This document shows positions 23,968 to 34,320 of a stretch of 64,000 nucleotides of DNA, piece after piece. Location: assembly GCA_951799445.1 (NCBI GenBank), contig OX637295.1, positions 15,252,001 through 15,316,000 of the forward strand, given 5' to 3'. How positions within the stretch are numbered: position 1 is the first letter of the stretch; each line of letters begins with the position of its first letter. The notes beneath the pieces are model-generated. The model had not been told where the DNA came from, did not search any database, and saw nothing but the letters and a program-made list of their open reading frames with translations. This DNA comes from Pseudisothecium myosuroides. Lineage: Eukaryota; Streptophyta; Bryopsida; Hypnales; Lembophyllaceae. The translations under genes were made by a program, and so were the position numbers.

Positions 23968-24213
23968 TCATAAAGAAGAATCAAGTTGCATTCCAGCATC
24001 AGCATGTGCCGTTGATGACACAATCAATGACTTAGCATTCAATGGCCACGGAATGTTCCAAGCTTCAAGCACATTGCAAGCTTCCACTCTGAATAACTGG
24101 GACACCTCATAGTCAAAGTCGCTCAAATCACCTAATCTCAGGAGCCTGGCACTATCCATGATTATGCCCATCAGATCCATCGTGATAGTTGGAGTATTGA
24201 GAGCCCTGTGCAC
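23968..24213 (-). CDS. Unidentified candidate exon
   Basis: An 81-codon open frame with gene-like composition in an otherwise AT-rich region. It includes PTITMDLMGIIMDSARLL and LSDFDYEVSQLFRVEAC, and ends at a TGA. A possible acceptor (TTCAAGTGCACAG) lies at its start. Nearby on the same strand are other coding-like frames (25155-25358 and about 25600-25690), so a decayed or intron-rich gene may span 23-25.7 kb. No domain recognised, no start codon context, and no second copy in the window to test conservation. It may be the last exon of a gene or a pseudogene piece. Confidence 0.35.
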   Translation of the reverse strand: MHRALNTPTITMDLMGIIMDSARLLRLGDLSDFDYEVSQLFRVEACNVLEAWNIPWPLNAKSLIVSSTAHADAGMQLDSSL

Positions 24214-24668
24214 TTGAATGTGTCTTATGACCCTCAGTTACAACTTGCACTGCATTCAAAGAATTAAATGGGAGCCCCAGCTCTGTGGACCTGGCTATCT
24301 GAATCTATCTGAGATTCTCGGTTACACATGTCCAGGCAACCGGGCAACTTACTTTGATCTGCTTGCTATCTATCAAACCTGCAACTCTATATGGAAATTT
24401 GAACTTACTAATGCATGAGGGTCAGTTTTACAAGTTGGTCCTCAGTTGCAGTGATGCAGATGGTCACATTGGATAATTGTGTGTTTCAAACTTTGATGAA
24501 TACAAAGCATTCCAGGTTCCAGGAAATCTGCCTTTGAAATGGTCCATGACATAGAAAATTGATTTCAACATGTTGTGGATTATCCCTTATACGGTGCATC
24601 AACATGTGTGTTTACACATGTATTAGAATTGGTGTTAGCAAAACAAATCTAGTTCAAATATGTAGGTT

Positions 24669-24946
24669 TAAGTGTCCATTAAAATTAGAGTTCATACTGG
24701 ACTATTCAATACATATTTGTCTTAAAATGTCTTTCAAAGCATTGATTGGATTTTGAAAGGATTCACACTTCTTGCATTTTTCAATCAATTTTCATTTGAG
24801 ATAACATAGAAGTTGCATCTAATCCATTTTGATTCATATGTTCCAAATTCTTCTTAAATTACTTAAAAATTGGGAGGTGCTCTAAAAAGGCCGTGGCAAT
24901 ATATTGAAAAGTCCAATATGAACTCTAATTTTAATGGACACTTAAG
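24669..24946. repeat. Inverted repeat with ~48-bp arms
   Basis: AAGTGTCCATTAAAATTAGA near 24669 and its complement near 24927-24946 form arms that continue through GTTCATA.TGGACT. They are separated by about 180 bp. Target-site duplication not determined; a MITE is likely. Confidence 0.65.
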
Positions 24947-25154
24947 TGTTGGAGAAATTAAAGTTTATCTCACCTTTCCAATATTTATTGCTAAGACCTT
25001 TGCTGGCAGTTGGCATTGTTCTCAATACTTTATGAGAACATACATTGTTGATTTATTGTTCAATATGATAAGTACCATTAACAAGACTCTCTACAAGGTT
25101 TCTATGTTATTGCCAGTAGCAAGTTCAACTACATGGGGCATTTAGGGTGCTTGT

Positions 25155-25358
25155 TTAAAATAGGTGAAGTTTCCTTCCTCTAGGTTTAGTCCCGGGTTTA
25201 GTTGAGTTAATTTTCTTGTATGAACTGCTTGCCATCACGACAGTGAAATTATACACATTCTGACTAACTTCCAGCAAGCTTTGAAGAGAGCAATTTGGAT
25301 CACTCAAACTGAAGGTCCTCGCTGGGTATTTATCACTTGCTGATCTGTAAAGATCCAC
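25155..25358 (-). CDS. Unidentified coding-like frame
   Basis: Open frame of 67 codons with the segment KYPARTFSLSDPNCSLQSLL and a possible TTTACAG acceptor close to its start. Composition is more balanced than the flanks. It lies in the same strand and region as the candidate exons at 23968-24213 and 25600-25690 (the latter contains CHNFGDKYQRIFSELEGC). No domain is recognised and no clear donor is seen. Weak support; it may be a gene remnant. Confidence 0.25.
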   Translation of the reverse strand: MDLYRSASDKYPARTFSLSDPNCSLQSLLEVSQNVYNFTVVMASSSYKKINSTKPGTKPRGRKLHLF

Positions 25359-25871
25359 ATGTTCACTCCTAACGAAGTCTTCAAATAACTATACTTTCAT
25401 TTCCACTGATACAGCTTATCCACTCCAAATGCTAGGCAAGAATCAGACCTATCTCACCCTATATGCTTTATAACATTTGTCTCTTTTGTGCAAAATGAAT
25501 CCATGCAAATCACCTCCAAGCCAATAATCACACAGAACTTGGAGGTATGGATATGGATATGAACAACAAATAAAATGAAATCACAATGGAGTATTCATGA
25601 GACAACCTTCAAGTTCAGAGAAGATTCGCTGGTACTTATCACCAAAATTGTGACACAAGTCTGTAGCTCTCAAAACTAGGAATGGTATTTACCTTGTCCA
25701 TGCACGTCCTGAACGTGCCAAAATCAAGGAATAATGTCAATTAAATGAAATTGACCTTTAGTCCTAGCTTATTTGGGAAGGAAGCATCAATACCATACTG
25801 CCATCTGCTTATAAATTTGAAAGGTACCAAGATGTTTTGAAATTAAATAAGTGTCAGATGGTCACTTATTA

Positions 25872-26102
25872 GTCACCAACTGATGAGAAAACACAGGAAG
25901 CAAGAGAGGGAGGAGTGATTTGATGGGAAACCTTGTCTAAATACATTAGTCACCAACTGATGAGAAACCACAGGAAGCAAGAGAGGGAGGAGTGATTTGA
26001 TGGGAAACCTTGTCTAAATACATTAGTCACCAACTGATGAGAAACCACAGGAAGCAAGAGAGGGAGGAGTGATTTGATGGGAAACCTTGTCTAAATACAT
26101 GG
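25872..26102. repeat. 77-bp minisatellite, three copies
   Basis: Units start GTCACCAACTGATGAGAAA at 25872, 25949 and 26026, exact 77-bp spacing, and are identical except for one base (AAAACACAGG versus AAACCACAGG). The near-identity points to recent amplification. Confidence 0.95.
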
Positions 26103-26749
26103 TCCGTTCATGGTTCGAACCAGTGTTGGGTGTGGTTTGTATTTTGGAGATACCAGATGGGTAATGATATTCATTTTCCAAGGGCATCATTGGGCTTGAG
26201 GTTGGTGCCTTACTGGTTTTAGAATGTTCTTGAACAAAGAAACAAAGGTATCAATAAAATTACAAATGTCTTGTGGATCAATGCATTGTTCGTCTATGAG
26301 TTTCAGCTTTTGGAAATGCATACTATCTGATTGGTATGTTCAATGGTTTCAACCAAGATTGAGTGCGCAATTGTTGAATGGTTGATGGGTATTTTTAATT
26401 CTTGTTGGCTAGCACTTAGGCCAGTACATGAACAAACTGCAAAAATTTAGGTAGCTATCTCTATAGCTCAAGAATCTAACACAACACTATAAAAAGGAAT
26501 GAGCTTCATGATCTTGTACATTTCTAGAACCTCAAGCATTACAAAAATTCATTTTACTTATTGCAATTCTCCCACTTCTATTGGAATTCATGAAATTTTA
26601 ACAATTGTACTTAGAAACACTATTGTAGCTACTAGCAGATTCCATGCTCTTTAACTACGTTAATGACACTCTTATGGCATTCCGAATTGCACTCATTGTA
26701 ATGGTATGAGGTCAGGTTTAAAAAAATTCAAACCTCCAAGGTCGGATTT
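26103..26749. other. Intergenic, no gene seen
   Basis: No supported ORF. The end of this stretch (26620-26750) is a related copy of 990-1160 and joins the duplicated bHLH-locus flank at TGGTCCTCCGTGCCTGGCGG. Confidence 0.5.
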
Positions 26750-27996
26750 TGCTGGTCCTCCGTGCCTGGCGGTTGTTGTATACGGTGCGTGCCATTTCCT
26801 TAATTAAGTAATTCTGGTACAGGAAGAAAGGACGTTGCCAAGATAAGCAGTGGATGCGTTGAATCGTCTGCATGCAACTGAAGACAGAAGGAGAAAGAGA
26901 CGGTGGATTGCTTTCTATTAAGAGTTGAATTATTTTCAGTTCTCTTTGTTTTTTGGATCACAAAAAGTTTCCCGTGTGGGTTCATTGAAAATCAGATTAC
27001 GCTCAGGCACATATGGCGACGAGGCAAGACAAACAGGCACTGGGATCAAGCTTCGGACATCCAGCTTGAGCCTGTCACATGTAATGTGATACAGTTTTTC
27101 TGGGACACGCTAAAAGCAGGACTGCGAATGGCAGATCATCGTGATATATATTTGGTACAGGTTCCTTCCTAATCTCAGAAATGTCATTGAAGTTTTTGTA
27201 ATCATCACTCCTGAGTCGCTTGTACCTTAAGCGTATCGTTCTGACAAAGAAAGGATGATTTATACCCTGGCACCACAACTGACCAAAGTTACTAACAATT
27301 GCAGCACAGAATTGTAGTGAGAAATTAATGAACAGAAGATGAGGGACTAATAAACCCAGACCTCTTTAATATCGCATTCACGAATACCACATCCACTGTT
27401 TTCTCACTACAGTTTAGGACAGCACCCTGTGACCCCAAGTACTTATATTGCGCTTCCACACGCAACACAACTTCATCAGTCTTACAAAACTCCATGTGAT
27501 CCAATTCTTTCAAGACAGAAGGAGAAAGAGACGGCTTGTAGTTTCTACAAACTGTTACCCCTGTTTGACATCCCTGCCTAGCCATCCGAAATGCAGTGAT
27601 ATCAAACAGGGTAACAGTTTGTGGAAACTACAAGCCGTTTGCTATTACTAAGCAAAGAAACCCGACAGTAACACTCAGTTTACAGAATAAGGTACATTTC
27701 GATCGATCTCGTCGAGATCTATTCCAAAGACTTTTCACAGTAGCACAATGGATTACTGCAGGCATTCTCTCACCTCACCATGTTACTTGGATCGGTCAAT
27801 GAATTACTCTAGCTATCAACCAATTCAAGACCTTCGTGTATAAGTCCTGCATGTATAAGTCCTGCATTCGTTTACCATGAGCACGAACCACTGAAACTCG
27901 ACGAATCGAGGTCACTCAGCATGTTCACTTGGTGCCGATGAGTCACTTCAATAGGATGATCGGGAAGAGAAGTAAAAGCTCTCTTCCGGATTTGAA
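26750..27996 (-). other. 3' flank or 3' UTR of the bHLH gene
   Basis: This region lies directly downstream of the bHLH stop codon and is the parent-side copy of 9090-10320. It is conserved between the two loci without a conserved reading frame, which suits untranslated or flanking DNA. A polyadenylation site cannot be placed with confidence. Confidence 0.45.
27530..27635. repeat. ~100-bp hairpin downstream of the bHLH gene
   Basis: CGGCTTGTAGTTTCTACAAA at 27532 pairs with TTTGTGGAAACTACAAGCCG near 27631, and pairing continues through CTGTTACCC, CTGTTTGA and ATC (about 38 pairs, few mismatches). The duplicate locus (~9925-9965) has only the right arm, so the left arm arose or was lost after the duplication. 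Confidence 0.75.
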
Positions 27997-29904
27997 TCAG
28001 CTCTGTGTGAGCATACTCCTCAACGCTCTGATAATCAAGGTCGAAGAAGTTTGTATCTCTGATATTCTCTGCGACAGTACCTGTGACTGCAAGAGCAAAT
28101 AACATGGAGCACTGTTTCATGGATCCAGGGGTGCCTAAATACCACTCCGAACAATGAGCACCAAAAAAGGATCAATCTCGACTCATATCACTCTCAATTT
28201 ATCGGTCCCCTCTGCACCTTCATTCTAACGAGCTTGGGGAGGTACAAATCTTGCTAAAACTGTCGTATCAGGTACGCCGTCCCACCCACCCTCCCTCTCC
28301 CAGCGCACCACTGGGCAAAATTAACAGTTCCAGACATGCTTTTCAGAAAATTCTCACGCGTTTGATCACTTGAAGGTTTAAACGTAATTTAGGCCCAGAT
28401 GTCGTCTCATGGTGGCAGAATAGGTCGTCGCACAAGCAAACCGACCTGATTCACTAGATAAAAGACCCCTGAATGAAATGCAAATGATTTGTACGATCTT
28501 AATCTCCAAATGCATGTGCTGCCATTCATTTGACACTCAAATCGGCAGCATACCTTAGAGCAAGTGACGGCGCATTGTATGTACTCATTCCCCACCCTAG
28601 ATAGTGAACACTGTGTCACGTCAAACCCCAACGACTGCACAGCTTGAAGCAGAGCGCTCTGGAAATTTGGACGAGGCTTGTTCCACACCACCTCCATGAC
28701 AACCTCCTCCTCTCCTATGTGCACGTGAATGGCGCTTAAGGTGCCAGCACTAGTCACACGTATAGGGTCAGCTCGCACCACGACGCCATCGATATCTGAG
28801 GAAGCAGCGGTCGTCGTCCACTTCTCGGGCGATGACCGCTGCTTCGTCAAGATGCGTTGCGAAGGGTTGACAGCAGCTGCTAATGGTTCACGAAGAGGAG
28901 CTAAGGACCTCATTTTCTTGCACCATGGTGACTGGTTGTAAGACGCCATTAACTTCAAGTCAGCACGACGATTCAGAAGTTGGGCTTTCTTCTGTTGCAG
29001 AGCTCCCACAAACGAGATTGCGTCCTCCACCACCACTGCCCTCTCCCTCTGCCAACCCAAAACTCATGCTCAGATAAATAACAACGGACGTCGACAATAG
29101 ACACGTACCATAGTACCATTTAGCGACGTTTCCTGAAATGTGCCAGCGAGAACTCAACTGCATCTCCTAACTTGTAATAATACATGTTCCACAAGTTTTA
29201 AGCCACTGAAATTTCAAAACACTGAAATTCTGTGAGCAAGGTCAATGTGAGCTAGGTTAGTGAGGAAAGAACTATACTTTTGGCGCTGGAGGCAACAGAG
29301 ACTCCAGAATCAAATACTTGGCAGACATGTCGTCTCTCCTCTGCCGCTCCCGAATGATGTGCTCCGCTGTCGTGGGCATCCGATTTGCCTTTGATTTCGG
29401 CCCCGCTGCATCAAGTCCTACTTCTTGTGGACTCTTCTTCTTCTTGGGAGTACACTTCGGCTTGGCCGTTCCGCTACCACGTGATCTTTTCGGCTTCACC
29501 ACTGGCGGAGTATTCGGTGCGGAAGACATCATGGCCGTCGTAGGAGCTGGAATTTCAAACCCTCTGGTTCCTGTCTGTACAGAAAAAGGCTTGCTGTTCA
29601 CCGCCAAGGGGTATCGGATGCTAGCGGGAGTTTGAATCGCGATCGCAGAGGTCCTCCTGCTATGAGAAGGCGAGAGTGGAATTGCCACAGGATTCGGAGG
29701 CGAAAGAGATAATGATAAAGGGCTCGGGTGGGAAGCAGGCGCCGCTTGCTCGGGGCCCAAATTTAACTCCGGAAGCTCAATGCCGACCAACATGGCATCC
29801 AGGCTGGGAATGCTCCCCTCGGGACCCATGACCTCGTTCAGAAGGGTGCCAAAGAATGGGTTTCGCCATTGAAACATTTCCTCCAAGGAATCCACTAGTT
29901 CCAT
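27997..29904 (-). CDS. bHLH transcription factor with ACT-like C-terminus (3 exons)
   Basis: Exons on the minus strand: 29278-29904, 29... see bounds 28554-29048, and 27997-28086; introns 29049-29277 (GTATAG...GGCAG) and 28087-28553 (GTATGC...TTGCAG), both phase 0. The product is 403 residues. Residues 1-180 are Pro/Ser/Lys-rich, with a basic stretch KKKKS before the bHLH. Basic region HIIRERQRRDDM (182-193) has the His-Glu-Arg pattern known for E-box/G-box binding; helix 1, loop PPAPK, and helix 2 RERAVVVEDAISFVGAL follow across the first splice. Residues ~318-403 form a beta-beta-alpha-rich ACT-like domain (VHIGEEEVVMEVVW...), completed only by exon 3 (SQRISEIQTS...RALRSML). The bHLH most resembles, from memory, land-plant subfamily II (bHLH10/89/91-like, tapetum regulators) or a non-seed-plant relative. 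It is expected to act in the nucleus as a dimer. The ATG at 29902-29904 is also kept in the pseudogene. Confidence 0.9.
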
Positions 29905-29953
29905 GCTGAGAAGACCGCTCTGATCGACTGCTCTAGCTAGTACGAAAACACTC

Positions 29954-30211
29954 TCAAACGTTTCCTATTCTCAATTGACGTTCGGTGCTGGCGGTTTCAA
30001 ACTTGTACAGCCGTGCCCGCTTCATGCTGGAGATCACAAGGTGGAGGGGGTTGACAGCTCCGGCCAACTCCGCAGGTAATACTTCAAAATCGATCCAGCC
30101 AAACGACACTTCGAAAGAGATAATAGCATGTAGTTCAAGTCGCTCGCTTCGTAAAGGCGATTCATTGGCTTTATGTGGGGCGGCACTTTTCGAGATCTTC
30201 TCAAGGTGCAT
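29954..30211 (-). promoter_or_regulatory. Candidate upstream ORF in the bHLH leader
   Basis: An 85-codon ORF begins at 30211 (TAA stands two codons before its ATG) and stops 49 bp before the bHLH start. It includes KISKSAAPHKANES and SFGWIDFEVLPAELAGA. The duplicated locus keeps the ATG and the first ~27 codons with conservative changes, then has a one-base insertion that ends the frame. The ORF lies on the same strand as the bHLH, so it could be a uORF that tempers translation, or a 5' exon in another frame. No transcript evidence is available. Confidence 0.35.
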
Positions 30212-30540
30212 AATTTACAGCGATGATTGGATTTCGTCACTCGTCCTGGATCAGTCTGTATTCCTTTGCTGCAGCTCTGGAATGGAAACCGTCGATCAGG
30301 TCAGATTAGCTTGCCTATCACTGAATTAAAAGCTATTAGACTGTCTATCAGTGCTGCTACATTGAAACAGTACTCATTAATATGAGGTTGACACAATTGC
30401 GCAATATGGTCTAGGAGGCTTCTAGAACCTGCAGCCTCTTCACTTGCTTCTCATGGGTTGGAGCCTTCATCTTTTGGACACCCTGCAAAGAATTGTCAGT
30501 GATCTTGAAGTTTCCATTCATGAAAAACAAAATCTTTATG
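30212..30540 (-). other. Upstream region of the bHLH gene shared with the duplicate
   Basis: Aligns with 12015-12350 and, inverted, with 11200-11475. It likely contains promoter or leader DNA; I cannot identify a TATA box. Conservation stops near 30540, where AT-rich repeats begin. Confidence 0.45.
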
Positions 30541-30544
30541 GAAT

Positions 30545-30990
30545 AGTGAATTTTATTAAAACTATTATGCCTTGTGCAATTGCCACAGCTAAAATAAAAT
30601 TGAAAATATTTTCATAATTTTTTAATTTACAAAAAATTTAAAATTCAATAACTTTCACATTGTAGGTTTATTCGTCGTAAAACAACACCAGTGCATTGGA
30701 GAGCTTTCCAATAGTACTAAGAACACAGTTGGGGGGCGCATGGTGCAAGAGATCTCACTATAACAAACAAACAAAATTAACTAACTAAGAAGGTTTAGCT
30801 ATTACTTTTAAAAATTAAAAATAACTTCAAAATTCTATAACTTTCACGTTGTAAGTCCAAATGCCACAAAATTAAGTTCGTGCATCCTTCCTCGCCAAGG
30901 ACTTTTTGGCAATACCAAGAACCCGACCAGGAAACACATGGTCTAGGAGACCTTACCGTTACAAACAAAAAAAACAAATAGCCAACTTAA
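30545..30990. repeat. Direct repeat of ~200 bp
   Basis: Two diverged units (about 30600-30790 and 30815-30985) share TTCAA.ATTC.ATAACTTTCAC, a TTGTA..T block, AATA..AAGAAC, and a trailing run of ACAAACAAA. No gene is seen here. Confidence 0.55.
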
Positions 30991-31001
30991 GGTTATCATG
31001 G

Positions 31002-32088
31002 GGGTGAATGCAAGAAACACTTAAAGCGTTTTGTCACATCCTAGTTTTGATTTTTGTTTTGGTCATAACTTTTGTATTTTAGCTCCAAATGACTCAAAAT
31101 TTATAAGGAAGCTACTCATAAACATTATACACCGTGCCTAGATTTTTTTGTAATTTAAAAAAATAATTTACTATTTTTAAACAGCCCCAATAATTTCTCA
31201 CAATGGGTGATTTAGGGGGATTTTTCCCCTTTATTAACCCAAAAAATGAATTTTGAGCTCAAATTTGGAGAAAATGGTCTTCTAGTAGACTTATAGCTAT
31301 TGTCCAAAGGATTTTTAAAAATACTTATTTTTATGTGGTGTACAAGTCCACAAAGAGAGCTCCTTTCTGCATTTTTTTTCAAAGATATGAAACATTATTT
31401 TGGTGCGTTTTTTGGTCAAAACCCATTACCAAAATTTTTTCTCAAATGGACAATTTTAAGATTTCTTTTTAAAAACAATCCTATTTTCTACAAATTAAAA
31501 TGTCAAAAGTGGTTTTTTCTTCACCGGTTTTAGGATGAATTCTATGTCCAAAATTCTTGTGAAGAAAATACCACTTTTGACATTTTAAATTGTAAAAAAT
31601 AGGATTTCTTATTTTTTTTTAAATCTAAAAATTTTCCATTTGAAAAAAAAAAATTGGTACTTTTTTGACCCAAAAACGCATCAAAATAATGTTTCATACC
31701 TTTGAAAAAAAATGCAGAAAGGAGCTCTCTTTGTGGACTTGTACACCACATAAAAATAAGTATTTTTAAAAATCCTTTGGACAGTAGCTATAAGTTTACT
31801 AGAAGACCATTCTCTCCAAATTTGAGTTCAAAATTCATTTTTTGGATTAAAAAAAGTGCAAACCCCCCCTAAATCATCCATTGTGAAAAATTATCAGGGC
31901 TGTTTAAAAATAGTAAAATTATTTTTTTAAATTACAAAAAAATTAGGCAAGGTGTATAATGGTTATGAGTAACTTCCCTATAAATTTTGAGTCATTTGGA
32001 ACTAAAACACAAAAGTTATGGCAAAAAAAAAAAAAAACTAGTGTGTGACAAAACACAACAAATAGTTAAGTGTTTCTAGCATTCACCC
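31002..32088. mobile_element. Long foldback TIR element with ATGG duplication
   Basis: Starts GGGTGAATGCAAGAAACACT and ends AGTGTTTCTAGCATTCACCC. ATGG flanks both sides (30998-31001 and 32089-32092). The arms (31002-31540 and 31545-32088) are inverted copies along their whole length with scattered differences, so the whole element folds on itself. It is a relative of 15715-16446. No coding capacity. Confidence 0.85.
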
Positions 32089-32313
32089 ATGGATAGATGG
32101 CAAAAAAATTGCAACTTTCAATTGGCACTTTTAGCAATTTAGACTGTATGTTTTGAATTCTATACATATCCTCAATGTCTGAAATCCATATTAGTCTTAG
32201 ATATTTGAAATCTATATCAATTTTAGACTTTTAAGCTTGCAAGGTCTAAAATCTATACCCTTCCTAGATGTCATTTTTGCGGTTTAAATTGCGCGATTTG
32301 AAAAATGGCATAC

Positions 32314-33958
32314 GGATGGTTGCAAGAAAAACCAACCATTTTTTGTAGTGTTTTCAACTATACTCCTTTTTTCTTTCGAGAGTACTATATAATCAGAAAA
32401 ATAATTTTTAAAAAATGTAAAAAATATTCTTAATGTATAAACCTTTAAGAAAAAGGTATCTTATGAAGGAAAAGCTAGAAAAGTCTTATAAACTAGCAAA
32501 ATCTTAGAAAAATAGGTACTTTCACATTTTAACCCCTAAAAGCCCATTGTCCCTTCGGGGGACAAATGCGATTTCGGTCATGTACCTTTTTGCAACCACA
32601 TTTGTAATATTTTCTGAAAAATTTAATGAAGGTGGAGAATGGGAAGACCTACGTGGGGACATAATTTTTTTCACAATCGGTGCCTGGGAACAACAGTTAT
32701 GCCATTTCTTGGAATGCATGGGGACGGGGGACAGCAAAAAAAATTTGCAAAATTTTGAATTTTTTTTTAAAATACTTTTTTCTCATAGATTATATTTTAT
32801 TCTATCTAGAAAGCTTTGATTCATTTCATTTCGATTTGTTATGAGGAAGTTATGGACATTCTCGTTTTTCGGGCAGTTAGAGCATCTTCTTGAAAAAAAT
32901 AACTTGTAGGATTTATTTCTGAATGCTATTTTTGCAATTTTTCAAAAAAATAAATCTCACGGTTTATTTTACTTGCTAGAACAATCTCACCATTGGAATT
33001 AGTGTATTTTAATTCCATCTAAAATTTATAAATATTTTAGATTTTCCTTCTATCTCATACCTACTTCTACTTAACAATTTTTTGAAGAATGATAATTAAG
33101 TTTTTTTGAATTTCTTTTTTTTTCCTAGACTCTCAACTCAATTCTCCACTAGAGAGATTTAAAGCTCAAAACTTTGTAGTGCAAAAATTTTAAGTTAAAA
33201 ATGTTCAAAGTCAAAAAATCCAGTCCCGCAATGTGCTGAAATACTTGTTTTCTCCACTTTAAACACAGATATCTTGCAATCTGAGCAGTCAAAAATTTTG
33301 AAATTTTTTCCACACGTTCTCATACTAATTAGGTGTAAGATCCTATGGTTAGATGTGCAAAAAAAATATTTTTCAATTTATTTTACTGTTTGCTATAGAA
33401 ATGGCAGTTTTCAGTGTTTTTTGGCAGAAAAAGGCCTTGGGCCTTTAGGGGTTAATTTGTAAAAAACAAGAAGAGATTTTTTCTAAAATAAAAATTGGAA
33501 ATTTGAGATAACTTTATGATGAAGGGATTTCACAAAAAGAATGATCTTAAAACCATCTTCAATGTTCAAAAATGCGCGAGCAAAAGAGCCCTGTTAGCAC
33601 GCATGTGGAGGATATAAAATGAAATATTTTTAAATTTCCTTTGGTAGAAACATGACTTCTTAATATAGAAAGAGATCACAAAAATTTCAGCTCTAGATCA
33701 TTAATTTTGGGTACTCCCCCAGTACTAAAAATTCCTAATTAAAATCGCAAAATGTGACAAATTAGCAAAATTGAAATTTAAATATTAAATGATTTTTAAA
33801 AAATTCTAAAAAATAAGGGATCTAAATAATTTTAAATTATCCATCTCCAATAAAAAATTCAAGTTAATCAAATTCACACTTCAAAAGTTATAGCAGATGA
33901 CAAGAGAGTCACTTTTCATTGTGATGCCAAAAACAATCAGTCTTTCTTGCAATCATCC
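32314..33958. mobile_element. TIR element hosting a TTAA element
   Basis: Ends GGATGGTTGCAAGAAAAACC and GTCTTTCTTGCAATCATCC resemble the GGGTC-type element 5254-6003. The TTAA element 32529-33455 lies inside. The interior on both sides (AAAATAATTTTTAAAAAATG on the left; GGTACTCCCCCAGTACT on the right) matches the same superfamily. Target duplication not found. Confidence 0.5.
32529..33455. mobile_element. TTAA-target element, family A
   Basis: Begins TTAACCCCTAAAAGCCCATT and ends TTGGGCCTTTAGGGGTTAA; TTAA at 32529-32532 and 33452-33455; 927 bp. Nearly collinear with 50125-51056. Contains TAAGATCCTATGGTTAGATG near 33338. The ORF of 90 codons at 32547-32819 is not kept in the sister copies and is not supported as a gene. 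Confidence 0.9.
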
Positions 33959-34166
33959 CAAGTATTCTCTCTAATAATCCCTAACTTGCTTTCATACTAA
34001 CCATAACTAAGTTTTCAACTTTTTATTTTTTTATTTTTTAACCAATTATAAGTACACAAATTTAATTATATTAGTGCACATTTATGCGTGATTCTTCAAT
34101 CAATTCATTTCTTAAGATGTCGTTCCCAATGCTATGAAGGCCCCTCAACCTATGATACTATAATAA

Positions 34167-34320
34167 ATGAGCAATTTCATTAAAATGGCGCTATTCCAAA
34201 ACTTTGGCACTTTTACAGTTTAGATCGCCTGTTCTAAAATCTATACTTGTCCTAGATGGTAAAAATAGCACGCCATTAAAATGGCAAGCAAAATATCGCC
34301 ATTTTAATGAAATTACTCAT
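34167..34320. mobile_element. 154-bp TIR MITE
   Basis: ATGAGCAATTTCATTAAAAT at the left and its inverse ending ACTCAT at 34320 give a 24-bp inverted repeat (to ATGGCG) with one mismatch. The interior shares words with 32120-32290 (AGATCGC, TCTAAAATCTATAC). Flanks are AT-rich, so the target duplication is ambiguous. Confidence 0.75.

Noticed and set aside
25872..26102. Three regularly spaced repeats as a CRISPR array
   Set aside because: The 77-bp units are contiguous without variable spacers, in a eukaryotic context.
26100..26130. GGTTCGAACC as part of a tRNA T-arm
   Set aside because: No acceptor stem, anticodon arm or D-arm can be folded around it.
27872..28120. 82-codon ORF overlapping bHLH exon 3 (VAENIRDTNFFDL frame), also open in the duplicate
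   Set aside because: It is another frame of the same 90-bp exon. The frame that continues the ACT-like domain after a phase-0 splice explains the conservation better.
28407..28553. C-terminal extension of the bHLH by reading through the second donor
   Set aside because: The tail after CSK is Cys/Arg-rich without similarity to an ACT-like end, and a good GTATGC donor sits exactly at the boundary.
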